From NCBI GenBank assembly GCA_900468625.1, contig UBUL01000009.1:1-64000 (forward strand): a stretch of DNA of 64,000 bases, given 5' to 3'. Each line of letters opens with the position of its first letter. Position 1 is the stretch's first letter. The DNA is from Hyphomicrobiales bacterium (GTDB taxonomy: Bacteria; Pseudomonadota; Alphaproteobacteria; Rhizobiales; Rhizobiaceae). The position numbers and the translations under genes are program-made. Below, piece after piece: positions 54,363-63,247 of the stretch. The notes under the pieces were generated by a model. The model saw only the letters and a list, made by a program, of their open reading frames with translations. It was not told where the DNA came from and did not search any database.

Positions 54363-54794
54363 CTACTGTGAGACCGAAATGTTAATTTTCTTTACTATGC
54401 GGTCGGGTTCCGGCCGAATGAGGTCGACGGAGAGCAGGCCGTTCTTCAGCGTGGCGCCGAGCACCTGCATGCCGTCGGCAAGGACGAAGACGCGCTGGAA
54501 TTGCCGGGCGGCAATGCCGCGATAGAGATAGTCGCGCTCGCCCTGCTCGACCTGGCGCCCCCGGATCAGAAGCTGGTTTTCTTCCGTCGTGACATCGAGC
54601 TCGTCTTCGGAAAAGCCGGCGACGGCCAGCGTGATGCGCAGACGCTCCGGCTCGCCGGAAAGACGGTCCGCACGCATCCGTTCGATATTGTAGGGAGGGT
54701 AACCGTCGCTGACCTTGGAAATCCGCTCCAGCGTCTTTTCCATGGTGTCGAAGCCCAGAAGCAGCGGGCTGGCAAAGGGAGTCGTCCGGCTCAT
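54363..54794 (-). CDS. Small heat shock protein Hsp20 (IbpA-like)
   Basis: A 143-residue alpha-crystallin-domain chaperone that holds unfolding proteins. The N-terminus (TPFASPLLLGFDTMEKTLERI) and YPPYNIERMRAD are typical of IbpA-class rhizobial proteins. The alpha-crystallin domain spans about 38-128 (RITLAVAGFSEDELDVTTEENQLLIRG; GATLKNGLLSVDLIRPEP). The short C-terminal tail lacks a clear I-x-I motif unless KKINISVSQ supplies it. Control is visible upstream: an RpoH-type promoter and a ROSE-like leader. Confidence 0.93.
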   Translation of the reverse strand: MSRTTPFASPLLLGFDTMEKTLERISKVSDGYPPYNIERMRADRLSGEPERLRITLAVAGFSEDELDVTTEENQLLIRGRQVEQGERDYLYRGIAARQFQRVFVLADGMQVLGATLKNGLLSVDLIRPEPDRIVKKINISVSQ

Positions 54795-54850
54795 CGTTTC
54801 AAGTCCTTGGTATCAAGCGACCGTTCCGGACCTGATCTTCAGCACCCGGT
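54795..54850 (-). promoter_or_regulatory. ROSE-type RNA thermometer in the hsp20 leader
   Basis: On the minus strand the ~55-nt leader folds into two hairpins. The upstream one pairs CCGG (54846-54849) with CCGG (54826-54829) around CTGA-AGA-TCAG. The second pairs GTC (54821-54819) and CTTG (54817-54814) with CAAG (54809-54806) and GAC (54805-54803), leaving one bulged G. The Shine-Dalgarno AAGGA (54808-54804) is buried in the stem opposite TCGCT, matching the conserved U(U/C)GCU of ROSE elements. Confidence 0.75.
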
Positions 54851-54858
54851 TGGCCATA

Positions 54859-54887
54859 ATATGGGAGTACGCGCCTGTGAGTGCAAG
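54859..54887 (-). promoter_or_regulatory. RpoH-type heat-shock promoter of hsp20
   Basis: On the minus strand CTTGCA (54887-54882), a 17-nt spacer and CCATAT (54864-54859) match the alphaproteobacterial sigma-32 consensus. Transcription would begin near 54850, at the start of the thermometer fold. Confidence 0.7.
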
Positions 54888-55023
54888 CCATCGCGTCTTC
54901 GCATTTGCGAGATCGAAATCCATGATGCGAAATCGTTTTGCGCCACGGCGAGCGAGTGCTTGACAAAGCCGGACCGGACCCGCGACAAAGCCTCTCGATC
55001 TGCACCGGAGGAAAGTTGAAGAC

Positions 55024-55968
55024 ATGACCGAACCCAGAAAAATCATCATCGATACCGACCCCGGTCAGGATGACGCCGCAGCGATCTTTCTCGCCTTCGG
55101 CAGCCGCGAGGAGATCGATGTGCTCGGCATCACGGCGGTCGCCGGCAACGTGCCGCTACGGCTGACGAGCCGCAATGCCCGCATCGTCTGCGAGCTCTGC
55201 GATCGTCGCGACGTCAAGGTATTTGCCGGCGCCGATGCGCCGCTCAAGCGCAAGCTGGTCACGGCCGAGCATGTGCATGGCAAGACCGGCCTCGACGGCC
55301 CGGAACTGTCCGAGCCGACCATGGAGCTGCAGCCGGGCCATGCCGTCGATTTCATCGTCGATACGCTGCGCAGGGAACCGGAAGGCGCCGTCACGCTCTG
55401 CACGCTCGGCCCGCTGACCAATATCGCAATGGCTTTCCAGAAGGCGCCCGACATCGTCGGCCGCGTACGCGAGCTTGTCATGATGGGCGGCGGCTTCTTC
55501 GAAGGCGGCAACATCACGCCGGCGGCCGAGTTCAACATCTATGTCGACCCCGAGGCGGCGGACGTCGTGTTCCGCTCGGGTGTGCCCATCGTCATGATGC
55601 CGCTCGACGTCACCCACAAGCTGCTGACGCGCAAGGATCGCGTCGAGCGTATCGCCGCTGTCGGCACTCCGCCGGCCAAGGCCATGGTCGAAATGCTGCA
55701 GTTCTTCGAGCGCTTCGATATCGAGAAATACGGCTCGGACGGTGGTCCGCTGCATGACCCGACGGTTATCGCTTACCTTCTGAGGCCCGAGCTGTTCAAG
55801 GGGCGCGAATGCAATGTCGAGATCGAGGTGACTTCGGAGCTGACCGCCGGCATGACCGTGGTGGACTGGTGGCACGTCACCGACCGTAAGCGCAATGCTA
55901 AGGTCATGCGCGACGTTGACGCTGATGGCTTTTTCGCATTGCTGACGGAACGGTTCGCCCGCATCTGA
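55024..55968 (+). CDS. Inosine/uridine-preferring nucleoside hydrolase
   Basis: A 314-residue nucleoside hydrolase releasing free base and ribose. The calcium-binding N-terminus IIIDTDPGQDDA (Asp10, Asp12, Asp16, Asp17) and the later MGGGFFEGGNITPAAEFNIYVDPEAA and DPTVIAYLL segments are family hallmarks. The base preference (purine versus pyrimidine) is not certain. A ribokinase gene 3.5 kb away could use the ribose, with a chemoreceptor gene between. It is divergent from hsp20 and ends at a terminator shared with the convergent chemoreceptor gene. Confidence 0.9.
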   Translation: MTEPRKIIIDTDPGQDDAAAIFLAFGSREEIDVLGITAVAGNVPLRLTSRNARIVCELCDRRDVKVFAGADAPLKRKLVTAEHVHGKTGLDGPELSEPTMELQPGHAVDFIVDTLRREPEGAVTLCTLGPLTNIAMAFQKAPDIVGRVRELVMMGGGFFEGGNITPAAEFNIYVDPEAADVVFRSGVPIVMMPLDVTHKLLTRKDRVERIAAVGTPPAKAMVEMLQFFERFDIEKYGSDGGPLHDPTVIAYLLRPELFKGRECNVEIEVTSELTAGMTVVDWWHVTDRKRNAKVMRDVDADGFFALLTERFARI

Positions 55969-55995
55969 TCGGGACCCCCCATCTGATCGGACCAT

Positions 55996-56031
55996 GCAAA
56001 AGGCCGCCGGATCGATCCGGCGGCCTTTTGC
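55996..56031. terminator. Bidirectional terminator, 36-nt perfect palindrome
   Basis: GCAAAAGGCCGCCGGATC is followed directly by its exact reverse complement. Each end carries an A/T run (AAAA on one side, TTTT on the other), so it can stop transcription of both the nucleoside hydrolase and chemoreceptor genes. Confidence 0.85.
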
Positions 56032-56054
56032 GTTTTCATCCGGTCAAGGTCGGC

Positions 56055-58403
56055 TCAGAACTCTTCCCAATCGTCCCGAGCGAGTGCATTGGCGCCTTGG
56101 GTCTGGGCAGCCGCCTTGCGCGCCGGCGCAGCCACAGGTGCCGCAGCCCGGCGCGGAGCTGCCGGCGCACGCATCTGCTGCGCCGTTGCCCGCAATGCGC
56201 TGGCATTTTCCTGGACGGCGCGCGCGGTGCGGAAGCGTGCGACGAGCGTCCTGAGCGTCTGGGCCTCCTCGGCAAGCGCCACACTGGAGGCCGTGGTCTC
56301 CTCGACCATCGCGGCGTTCTGCTGGGTCACCTGGTCCATCTGGTTCATGGCCGAGTTGATTTCCTTCAACCCGATGGCCTGCTCGCTTGCAGACGCGGAG
56401 ATCTGGCGGATCAGGCCGTTGATCTCCATCACCTGCTGGGCGATCTTGTGCAGGGCATCGCCCGTGCGGCCGACCAGATCGACGCCTTCCTTGACCTGCC
56501 CGGCCGAGGCGTTGATGAGAGTCTTGATCTCCTTGGCGGCATTGGCCGAGCGCTGAGCCAGCTCGCGCACTTCCTGCGCGACGACGGCAAAGCCCTTGCC
56601 TGCCTCGCCGGCACGGGCGGCTTCCACGCCGGCGTTCAGCGCCAAGAGGTTGGTCTGGAAAGCGATCTCGTCGATGACGCCGATGATGCGCGACACTTCC
56701 TGCGACGATTGCTCGATGCCGTGCATGGAGGCAATGGCTTTCTGGACGATCTCACCGGAACGCTCGGCATCTTCGGAAGCGGCGCTGACGCTGCTTGCCG
56801 CCGTGCGGGCGTTGTCGGCGCTGGAATTGACCTGAGCGGTGAGCTGGTTGAGCGCTGCCGCCGTCTCTTCGAGGCTTGCCGCCTGCTGTTCGGTGCGGCG
56901 GGCGAGGTCCGATGCGCTGTTGCTGATTTCACCGGTGCCGCTGCCGATATTGCCGACGCTGGCATTGACGGTGTGCACGGTCTCCTCGAGGCTCGCCAGC
57001 GCGGCATTGAAATCCTGCTTGAGCTGGGCATATTCGCCTGGGAAATCGTCCGTGATCCGCTGGCTGAGATTGCCTTTCGAGAGTTCGGCAAGGTTATGGC
57101 CGAGAATGCTCACGATGTGGCGTTGCAGCGCAACGCTCTCGCTGCGTTCCGTTTCCGAGCGGCGGCGCTCGCCTTCCGCGGCCAGACGCTGATTGTTGGC
57201 TTCGCCTTCCAGGCGTTTGGTATCGGCGAGTGCGAAGCGGAAGCCTTCCAGCGCTTTGGCGACCGAGCCCACTTCGTCCGCGCCGGCCTGACCGGCGACC
57301 GGTTCGGCATAGTTGCCGGCGCTGAGGCGGTTGACGCTTGCGACGAGACCCGCAAGCGGCTTCTGCACGAAACCGCGTACGGCGGCGTAGAGAGCGAGCA
57401 TGACGGCAGCGAGTACGAGGATGCCGGCAACGATCATCATATAGGTCTGATCGCGTACCGGCGCTGCAATGGCGCTGTGCGGCACGTCGATGAGAACGAC
57501 CCAGGTGGCGTTGAGGCCCGGAACGGCGAAGGGATAGACGACGCGGTCGAATGCCTCGCCGCTATTGTCCGAGAGGTCCTTCAGGACGCTTGACGAGGAA
57601 GAGGTCAAAGCCGCCTTGATGACGTCTGCGCCGGTGCCGTTATAGTCCTTCATCAGGAGGTCGGCGGTCGGCGCGACCAGCCATTTGTTGTCCTGCGAAA
57701 CCAGCAGCACGCGGCCGGTGCCGAACGGCTGCAGCTTCTGCAGTTTGGTGGAAAGCGAAGCAAGCGAGATGTCGACGCCGGCAACGCCGATCAGCTTCCC
57801 GCCTGATACGACAGGATAGGCGATGGAGCTCATGGTCGTCGGAACGTCGGTCCCCTGGGCGAGATAGGGCGGCGTGATTGCGCCCTTGCCGCTGTCGGCG
57901 GCAAGCTTCCACCACGCCGCGGTGTAATCATTGTCGAAGGTCGAGAACTGGATGCCGCCATCCTTGGTCTTTGACCAATAGGGCGTAAAGGCGCCCTTGT
58001 CGTTGACGCCCTGATCCTTGTTGTTGGCGAGTTCCGTCGTCTTGCCATCGATCGAGCCGAGCTGCTCGCAGAACCAGCTGCCGAAGGCAAAGGCGTTCTG
58101 TTCGACATTGGCTTTGAGGATGTTGATGATGCCCTTGCGATCGAAGGTATGACCTTCGTGACCGCGGCCGATAATGGCGGCCATGGAGCGGGCCGCGCTG
58201 GCCATTTCGCCGACATTTGCGGCGATCTCATTGGAAATGGATTTGGCCTCGGTATTGGCCTGATCCATCGTCAGCGTTTCGACGCGATCGCGGGTCTGGG
58301 AAATCAGCAGAAAGTTGGAAATCAGCAGGACGAGTGCAATCGCCAGCCCGGTGACCAAGATCAGCTTGGCCGCAAGCGACTTCATACGAAAGATGAACAT
58401 CAT
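56055..58403 (-). CDS. Methyl-accepting chemotaxis protein with periplasmic Cache-type domain
   Basis: A 782-residue chemoreceptor. An N-terminal membrane helix (about 12-32) and a second one (about 323-345) enclose a ~290-residue periplasmic sensor of dCache type ([30 protein letters not shown] region). A HAMP domain, a second HAMP-like linker and a long coiled-coil signalling domain follow; the tip is [24 protein letters not shown]. The C-terminus ends DDWEEF, a CheR/CheB-tethering pentapeptide (xWxxF type). The ligand is unknown; neighbouring nucleoside hydrolase and ribokinase genes make a nucleoside- or sugar-related ligand worth testing. Confidence 0.92.
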   Translation of the reverse strand: MMFIFRMKSLAAKLILVTGLAIALVLLISNFLLISQTRDRVETLTMDQANTEAKSISNEIAANVGEMASAARSMAAIIGRGHEGHTFDRKGIINILKANVEQNAFAFGSWFCEQLGSIDGKTTELANNKDQGVNDKGAFTPYWSKTKDGGIQFSTFDNDYTAAWWKLAADSGKGAITPPYLAQGTDVPTTMSSIAYPVVSGGKLIGVAGVDISLASLSTKLQKLQPFGTGRVLLVSQDNKWLVAPTADLLMKDYNGTGADVIKAALTSSSSSVLKDLSDNSGEAFDRVVYPFAVPGLNATWVVLIDVPHSAIAAPVRDQTYMMIVAGILVLAAVMLALYAAVRGFVQKPLAGLVASVNRLSAGNYAEPVAGQAGADEVGSVAKALEGFRFALADTKRLEGEANNQRLAAEGERRRSETERSESVALQRHIVSILGHNLAELSKGNLSQRITDDFPGEYAQLKQDFNAALASLEETVHTVNASVGNIGSGTGEISNSASDLARRTEQQAASLEETAAALNQLTAQVNSSADNARTAASSVSAASEDAERSGEIVQKAIASMHGIEQSSQEVSRIIGVIDEIAFQTNLLALNAGVEAARAGEAGKGFAVVAQEVRELAQRSANAAKEIKTLINASAGQVKEGVDLVGRTGDALHKIAQQVMEINGLIRQISASASEQAIGLKEINSAMNQMDQVTQQNAAMVEETTASSVALAEEAQTLRTLVARFRTARAVQENASALRATAQQMRAPAAPRRAAAPVAAPARKAAAQTQGANALARDDWEEF

Positions 58404-58542
58404 TTCCTCGAAAAGCGATGCGCCGGATACACATTATCCGGATGCAAAGTCGGCGCAGGATGGCCCCGTCATGGGGCCGCCGTGAAAATTCCTGCCGCGG
58501 CCGGAAGGCTATGCACGCCAGGCCAGAGGAGAATGATATGGA

Positions 58543-58577
58543 AGCGCAAAAATTTAATTAACTGCGCTTCGCAATGC
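58543..58577 (-). terminator. Hairpin downstream of the ribokinase gene
   Basis: GAAGCGC and GCGCTTC arms flank an AT-rich loop (AAAAATTTAATTAACT on the plus strand). It lies just past the ribokinase stop codon and before the chemoreceptor promoter region. The T-rich loop rather than a T-run makes it a weak terminator call. Confidence 0.4.
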
Positions 58578-58593
58578 TTACAGAATTTTAGTC

Positions 58594-59493
58594 CTAAAGC
58601 TTTTCGGCGACTTCGCTGGCAATCGGAATTGATGGCTGTGCGCCCGGCTTCAGGCAGGCAAGCGAGCCGGCGACGGCAGCCCGGCGCAGGCTGGCATGAA
58701 AATCCAGGCCTTGATCGACGCTGGCGGCAAAATAACCGCAGAACGTGTCGCCGGCACCGACCGTATCGACCGGCTCGATGACGAGGCCTTTCGCATGCGA
58801 AAGCTCACCGTCGCGGATGGCGACCACACCGTCGCCGCCGAGTGTGACGATCAGCGTCTGTCCGGTTTCGCCATGCAGGCGCACGAGCGCTGCTTCACGC
58901 TCCGCCGCCGACATGTTGTCCTGGCCTGCCAGCCTCTCGAATTCCGTCTCGTTGGCGATGACGATACCGGCAAGCCGGCCGAGACGGGCCGCCTCGGGGA
59001 TCAGGGGAGCGAGATTGAGCACGGTGCGCACGCCCTTTGCCTTGGCGGCGTTCAGCGCGGTTTCGACCGCTGCGACCGGGATTTCGAACTGAAGCATCAG
59101 CGTATCGCCCGGGTTCAGTGCGGCCACTGCAGCCGTTGCGTGCTCGGCCGTATTCGTGCCATTGGCGCCGGGAACGACGGCGATCATGTTCTCGCCGTCA
59201 CCGCCGACCAGGATGAGGGCCGTGCCCGTCGGCTCGGACACCCGCCGGACGGCAGAAAGATCGGTGCCTGCCGCCTGAAGCAGATCCAGCGCGGGCTCCG
59301 CAAAACCGTCATTGCCGACCGCCCCGCTGAGGCGGACGGTTGCGCCGGCGCGGCGTGCGGCCAGCGCCTGATTGGCACCCTTGCCGCCGGCGGCCGTGGA
59401 AAAACCGTTGCCGGCAACCGTTTCACCCGGCTTCGGCAAACGATCCGTGGTGGCGATGAGGTCCATGTTGATGGAGCCGAAAATAGTGATCAT
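58594..59493 (-). CDS. rbsK: Ribokinase (PfkB family)
   Basis: A 299-residue PfkB-family sugar kinase. The N-terminal FGSINMDLIATTDRLPKPGETVAG and GGKGANQALAARRAGA motifs are characteristic of ribokinase, and the catalytic base is in VGAGDTFCGYFAAS. It phosphorylates ribose to ribose-5-phosphate. No ribose transporter is next to it, but a nucleoside hydrolase gene lies nearby, so it may serve nucleoside salvage. It is on the same strand as rmuC and the chemoreceptor gene. Confidence 0.92.
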   Translation of the reverse strand: MITIFGSINMDLIATTDRLPKPGETVAGNGFSTAAGGKGANQALAARRAGATVRLSGAVGNDGFAEPALDLLQAAGTDLSAVRRVSEPTGTALILVGGDGENMIAVVPGANGTNTAEHATAAVAALNPGDTLMLQFEIPVAAVETALNAAKAKGVRTVLNLAPLIPEAARLGRLAGIVIANETEFERLAGQDNMSAAEREAALVRLHGETGQTLIVTLGGDGVVAIRDGELSHAKGLVIEPVDTVGAGDTFCGYFAASVDQGLDFHASLRRAAVAGSLACLKPGAQPSIPIASEVAEKL

Positions 59494-59587
59494 GCAATGT
59501 CCTGCCCTGGGTGTTGGTCTCGCATGATCCTACCGTCTTATGTCTTTGCGGATCATGCGCCGATTGGGCGCGACACTGCCGAAGCGA

Positions 59588-60766
59588 TCAGTCTTCGTCA
59601 ACTACCCTGAGCTTGAGTTGGCTCGTGCGGTTGTCGACAGGCTTGGGCCGTTCTTCCGGCCGCGCCTTGACAGGCTCTTTCGCCGCCTCGAATTCCAGTG
59701 CTTCTATCCGTTCGCCGCGCCTTGCGAGCTTGTCGGCGGAGGTGACGATCATGTCGACATCCTTCTGCGCCATGGCGAAATGACCCTGCAGCTTTCGCAC
59801 CCGTTCGTCCAGGCGTGACAGGTCGTCCATCAGATGAGCCACTTCACTTTGGATCACATGGGCCTGCTCGCGCATACGCTGGTCCTTCAGGACAGCTTGG
59901 ATGACCTGGATCGACAGCATGAGCAGCGAAGGCGAGACGATGACGATACGGGCGCGCTGGGCCTTCTGCACGATCGCCTCGAAATTCTCGTGGATCTCGG
60001 CGAAGATCGACTCGGACGGCACGAAGAGGAAAGCCGTATCCTGCGTCTCGCCGGGGATCAGATATTTTTCCGAAATATCGCGGATATGCAGTTCGAGGTC
60101 CCGGCGGAACTGTTGTGCGGCGATCTTGCCCTGTTCGGGACTGGCCGCAGCGCGAATGGCATTCCAGGCCTCTAGCGGAAACTTGGCATCGATGACAAGC
60201 GGTGGCGTGCCGTTCGGCATTCGCACGGTACAGTCAGGCCGCGAGCCGTTGGAAAGCGTTGCCTGGAATGCATAGGCACCCATCGGCAGCCCATCGGCGA
60301 TGATGGTTTCCATACGCGCCTGGCCGAAGGCGCCGCGCGTCTGCTTGTTCGAAAGGATGGCCTGAAGGCCGACGACATCCTTGGCGAGCGTCTGGATATT
60401 GGTTTGCGCGGCGTCGATGACGGCGAGCCTTTCCTGCAGGCGGCGCAGATTTTCGTGCGTCGAGCGCGTCTGCTCGCCGATCGTCGCCGTCACCCGTTGC
60501 GACATGCCGTCCAGGCGCTGGCCGATGGCCTGATTGAGCTCCGCCTGCCTGGAGCCGAAGACTTCTGCCATTGTGGCAAGCCGTCCCTGCATCTCCGCCT
60601 GCGACCGCAGCAGTGCGGCCATCGTGTGCTCGGCGTCGAGTGCGTCATCTTCCGCCCGTGCTCTGCCGCGGGCGAAAAGGACGATCACCGCGATCGCAAG
60701 CAGGACGACAAGGCCGGTCAGAACCTGGACCGCGGAAATGGCTTGGCCGAAGAGGATGAAGGACAT
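59588..60766 (-). CDS. rmuC: DNA recombination protein RmuC
   Basis: A 392-residue protein with an N-terminal membrane anchor (AVQVLTGLVVLLAIAVIVLFA), a coiled coil (about 50-110) and the RmuC nuclease-like core (TRGAFGQARMETIIADGLP; VIDAKFPLEAWNAI; FLFVPSESIFAEI; IVSPSLLMLSIQVIQAVL). It limits rearrangements at inverted repeats, and more recent work links the family to phage defence. The C-terminal tail is charged. It is divergent from def and upstream of rbsK. Confidence 0.93.
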   Translation of the reverse strand: MSFILFGQAISAVQVLTGLVVLLAIAVIVLFARGRARAEDDALDAEHTMAALLRSQAEMQGRLATMAEVFGSRQAELNQAIGQRLDGMSQRVTATIGEQTRSTHENLRRLQERLAVIDAAQTNIQTLAKDVVGLQAILSNKQTRGAFGQARMETIIADGLPMGAYAFQATLSNGSRPDCTVRMPNGTPPLVIDAKFPLEAWNAIRAAASPEQGKIAAQQFRRDLELHIRDISEKYLIPGETQDTAFLFVPSESIFAEIHENFEAIVQKAQRARIVIVSPSLLMLSIQVIQAVLKDQRMREQAHVIQSEVAHLMDDLSRLDERVRKLQGHFAMAQKDVDMIVTSADKLARRGERIEALEFEAAKEPVKARPEERPKPVDNRTSQLKLRVVDED

Positions 60767-60952
60767 GAAACCTGGCGCGCTGATGACGTTCTCATCGACA
60801 CCATAGCAAGTTTGATACGAATATCCAGATCAAAACGTGAACAGAATTTCCGAACCGGTTATGCGGATCTGAATGGCGACCGTTGAAAAAACACCGCTTC
60901 ACCGTCATCTTGGCGATTCCATCGCACAACAAGATGCGTTATGGGAAACGTC

Positions 60953-61468
60953 ATGACGATCAAGCCACTCATCATTTTGCCCGATCCGCTGCTCCGCCAG
61001 GCCTCCAAGTCCGTCGAGCAGATCGATACCGAAATTCAGCGCCTCGCCGACGACATGCTGGAAACCATGTATGACGCGCCGGGCATCGGCCTTGCCGCTA
61101 TACAGATCGGCGTTCCTCGCCGTCTCCTGGTCATCGACGTTGCTCGCGAAGGCGAAGAGAAAAAGCCGCTCGTTTTCATCAACCCGGAGATCGTCGCATC
61201 TTCGGACGAGCGTTCGGTCTATGAGGAAGGCTGCCTTTCCATTCCGGATTATTATGCCGAAGTGGAGCGCCCCGCGCGCGTCACGGTCAAGCACCTGGAC
61301 CGCAATGGCAAGGAGCAGTTCACGGAGGCTGATGGCCTGCTGGCGACCTGCGTACAGCACGAGATCGATCACCTGAACGGCGTGCTATTCATCGACCATA
61401 TCTCGCGCCTGAAGCGGGAGATGGTGATCAAGAAGTTCACCAAAGCGGCAAAGGCCAAGGTTCTCTGA
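60953..61468 (+). CDS. def: Peptide deformylase
   Basis: A 171-residue metallo-hydrolase removing the N-formyl group from nascent proteins. Motif 1 is [10 protein letters not shown], motif 2 is EEGCLS (metal ligand Cys94), and motif 3 is QHEIDHL (His136, Glu137, His140). ATG at 60953 gives the canonical [16 protein letters not shown] start. In most rhizobia fmt follows directly; here a toxin-antitoxin pair intervenes. Confidence 0.97.
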   Translation: MTIKPLIILPDPLLRQASKSVEQIDTEIQRLADDMLETMYDAPGIGLAAIQIGVPRRLLVIDVAREGEEKKPLVFINPEIVASSDERSVYEEGCLSIPDYYAEVERPARVTVKHLDRNGKEQFTEADGLLATCVQHEIDHLNGVLFIDHISRLKREMVIKKFTKAAKAKVL

Positions 61469-61503
61469 TCCCCAGCCATTGAAAGATCGGCTTGAAGCGC
61501 CTA

Positions 61504-61520
61504 TGATATCATTGATATCA
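61504..61520. promoter_or_regulatory. Tandem palindromes, probable FitAB operator
   Basis: TGATATCA-T-TGATATCA places two perfect 8-bp palindromes with one base between, 14 bp upstream of the antitoxin GTG start. Ribbon-helix-helix antitoxins of this type autoregulate by binding such short tandem palindromes. Confidence 0.65.
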
Positions 61521-61533
61521 AAGGGAGGCGCGA

Positions 61534-61794
61534 GTGAGTGATCTGTTGCTGCGCGGCATCGATGACAGCTTGAAGAAACAATTGCAGGCAAATGCCAGTA
61601 AGCATGGCCGTAGCCTCTCGGATGAAGCAATCGCTCTGCTGCGTCAATCGCTTGGACGCTTGCAGGATGGAAGTAAGTCGGCGGGTCAGCGGTTGAGGGC
61701 TGTTCTCGGCGCGGAGAAGCTCAGCGAAGAAGAAATTGAGGCGATCAACGCCTTTCGGAATGTACCGGATCGCGATCCGCCCCATTTCGAATAG
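61534..61794 (+). CDS. FitA-like ribbon-helix-helix antitoxin
   Basis: An 86-residue protein with an N-terminal ribbon-helix-helix (DLLLRGIDDSLKKQLQANASKHGRSLSDEAIALLRQSL) and a disordered, acidic C-terminal tail (EEIEAINAFRNVPDRDPPHFE) of the sort that wraps a PIN toxin. It starts with GTG after GGGAGG. It overlaps no neighbour and lies 15 bp before the toxin gene. By reading, the segment is more AT-rich than def or fmt, suggesting acquisition. Confidence 0.85.
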   Translation: MSDLLLRGIDDSLKKQLQANASKHGRSLSDEAIALLRQSLGRLQDGSKSAGQRLRAVLGAEKLSEEEIEAINAFRNVPDRDPPHFE

Positions 61795-61809
61795 TCCTGT
61801 GGCTGGCGA

Positions 61810-62229
61810 ATGATCGTTCTGGACACAAATGTCGTATCCGAATTGCAAGGGCGACTATATAGCGAGCACATATTGTCCTGGCTTGATGGCTTCGCTGCCG
61901 AGGCCGTCTTCTTAACCGCTATCACAGTGGGTGAGGTCCGTTTCGGGCTGGAACTGTTGGCCGACGGACGGCGTAGAATGGCGTTGCTTGCGGAGCTGGA
62001 GGCGATAGAGACGGAATTTTCCGGTCGTGTTCTGGGATTTTCGAGCAACGCAGCCCATCAATACGGAATTATCTCCGCTCGCCGTCACAAGGTCGGACGA
62101 AGGATGGAAACGAAGGATGCGATGATCGCGGCCATCTGCCTTGCGAACGGTGCGACATTGGCGACGCGGAACACAAAAGACTTCGAAGGGCTTGATCTCA
62201 AGCTCATAAACCCGTTTGAAAGCGGCTAG
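61810..62229 (+). CDS. FitB/VapC-type PIN domain toxin
   Basis: A 139-residue PIN-domain ribonuclease. The acidic metal-binding residues are all present: Asp5 (MIVLDTNVVSE), Glu42 (ITVGEVRFGLE), Asp103 (METKDAMIAA) and Asp124 (TRNTKDF). It is therefore probably catalytically competent. VapC-family toxins cut tRNA or rRNA; the target here is unknown. With the antitoxin gene it splits the usual def-fmt pair. Confidence 0.87.
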   Translation: MIVLDTNVVSELQGRLYSEHILSWLDGFAAEAVFLTAITVGEVRFGLELLADGRRRMALLAELEAIETEFSGRVLGFSSNAAHQYGIISARRHKVGRRMETKDAMIAAICLANGATLATRNTKDFEGLDLKLINPFESG

Positions 62230-62299
62230 CGCTTGACCGATGGCATGTGCAGCCGCTGCTGGGTCATTCCAAATCTGATATCTTAGCCGGATGGATCGC

Positions 62300-63247
62300 A
62301 TGTCGCTCAACATCATTTTCATGGGAACGCCCGAATTCTCCGTACCGACATTACGGTCCCTGATCGATGCCGGGCACAAGATTCGTGCCGTTTATACGCA
62401 GCCGCCGCGGCCAGGCGGTCGGAGAGGGTTGGATCTGCAGAAATCTCCCGTACATCAGGCGGCCGAATTGCTGGGCCTGCCGGTTTTCACGCCCGTCAAC
62501 TTCAAGGATCCCGACGAACGCCAGCGCTTTCGCGATCTGCAAGCCGATGTCGCCGTCGTCGTCGCCTATGGCCTCCTGCTGCCGGAAGCGATCCTCACGG
62601 GCACGCGCCTTGGCTGCTACAACGGCCATGCCTCGCTGCTGCCGCGCTGGCGCGGTGCTGCCCCAATCCAGCGTGCGATCATGGCCGGCGACGCCAAGAC
62701 TGGCATGATGGTGATGAAGATGGACAAGGGGCTCGATACCGGCCCGGTCGCGCTGACGCGCGAGGTTGAGATCGGCGGGACCATGACCGCAGGCGAGCTC
62801 CATGACAGGCTGATGCTGGTGGGTGCGAAAGCCATGGCCGAGGCGATGAACAAGCTGGAGTATGACGAACTGCCGCTGACCGCACAGCCATCCGAGGGCG
62901 TTGTCTATGCCGCCAAGATCGACAAGGGCGAAACGCGTCTCGATTTCGGCAAGCCCGCAGCGGACATTCACAATCACATTCGCGGCCTGTCACCTTTTCC
63001 TGGCGCCTGGTTCGAAGCCGAAATCGCCGGCCGTCCGGAGCGCATCAAGGTGCTGGGTTCGGAATTGGCCGAGGGCAATGGAGCGCCCGGCCATGTGCTG
63101 ACGGATGATCTCGTCATTGCGTGCGCCTCCGGCGCCGTCAGGCTCACGAAGCTGCAGAAGGCCGGCGGCAAGCCGTTGGGGGCGGCCGATTTCCTGCGCG
63201 GCACGCCGATCGCGCCGGGCACCGTACTTGCCTCGGAGCAGGATTGA
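62300..63247 (+). CDS. fmt: Methionyl-tRNA formyltransferase
   Basis: A 315-residue enzyme formylating initiator Met-tRNA. The N-terminus [18 protein letters not shown], the catalytic region [20 protein letters not shown] (with the SLLP loop) and the C-terminal OB-like domain are present. ATG at 62300 (MSLNIIF) matches the family; an ATG three codons upstream is also in frame. It works opposite to Def. Its stop overlaps the truA start (TGATG). Confidence 0.96.
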   Translation: MSLNIIFMGTPEFSVPTLRSLIDAGHKIRAVYTQPPRPGGRRGLDLQKSPVHQAAELLGLPVFTPVNFKDPDERQRFRDLQADVAVVVAYGLLLPEAILTGTRLGCYNGHASLLPRWRGAAPIQRAIMAGDAKTGMMVMKMDKGLDTGPVALTREVEIGGTMTAGELHDRLMLVGAKAMAEAMNKLEYDELPLTAQPSEGVVYAAKIDKGETRLDFGKPAADIHNHIRGLSPFPGAWFEAEIAGRPERIKVLGSELAEGNGAPGHVLTDDLVIACASGAVRLTKLQKAGGKPLGAADFLRGTPIAPGTVLASEQD

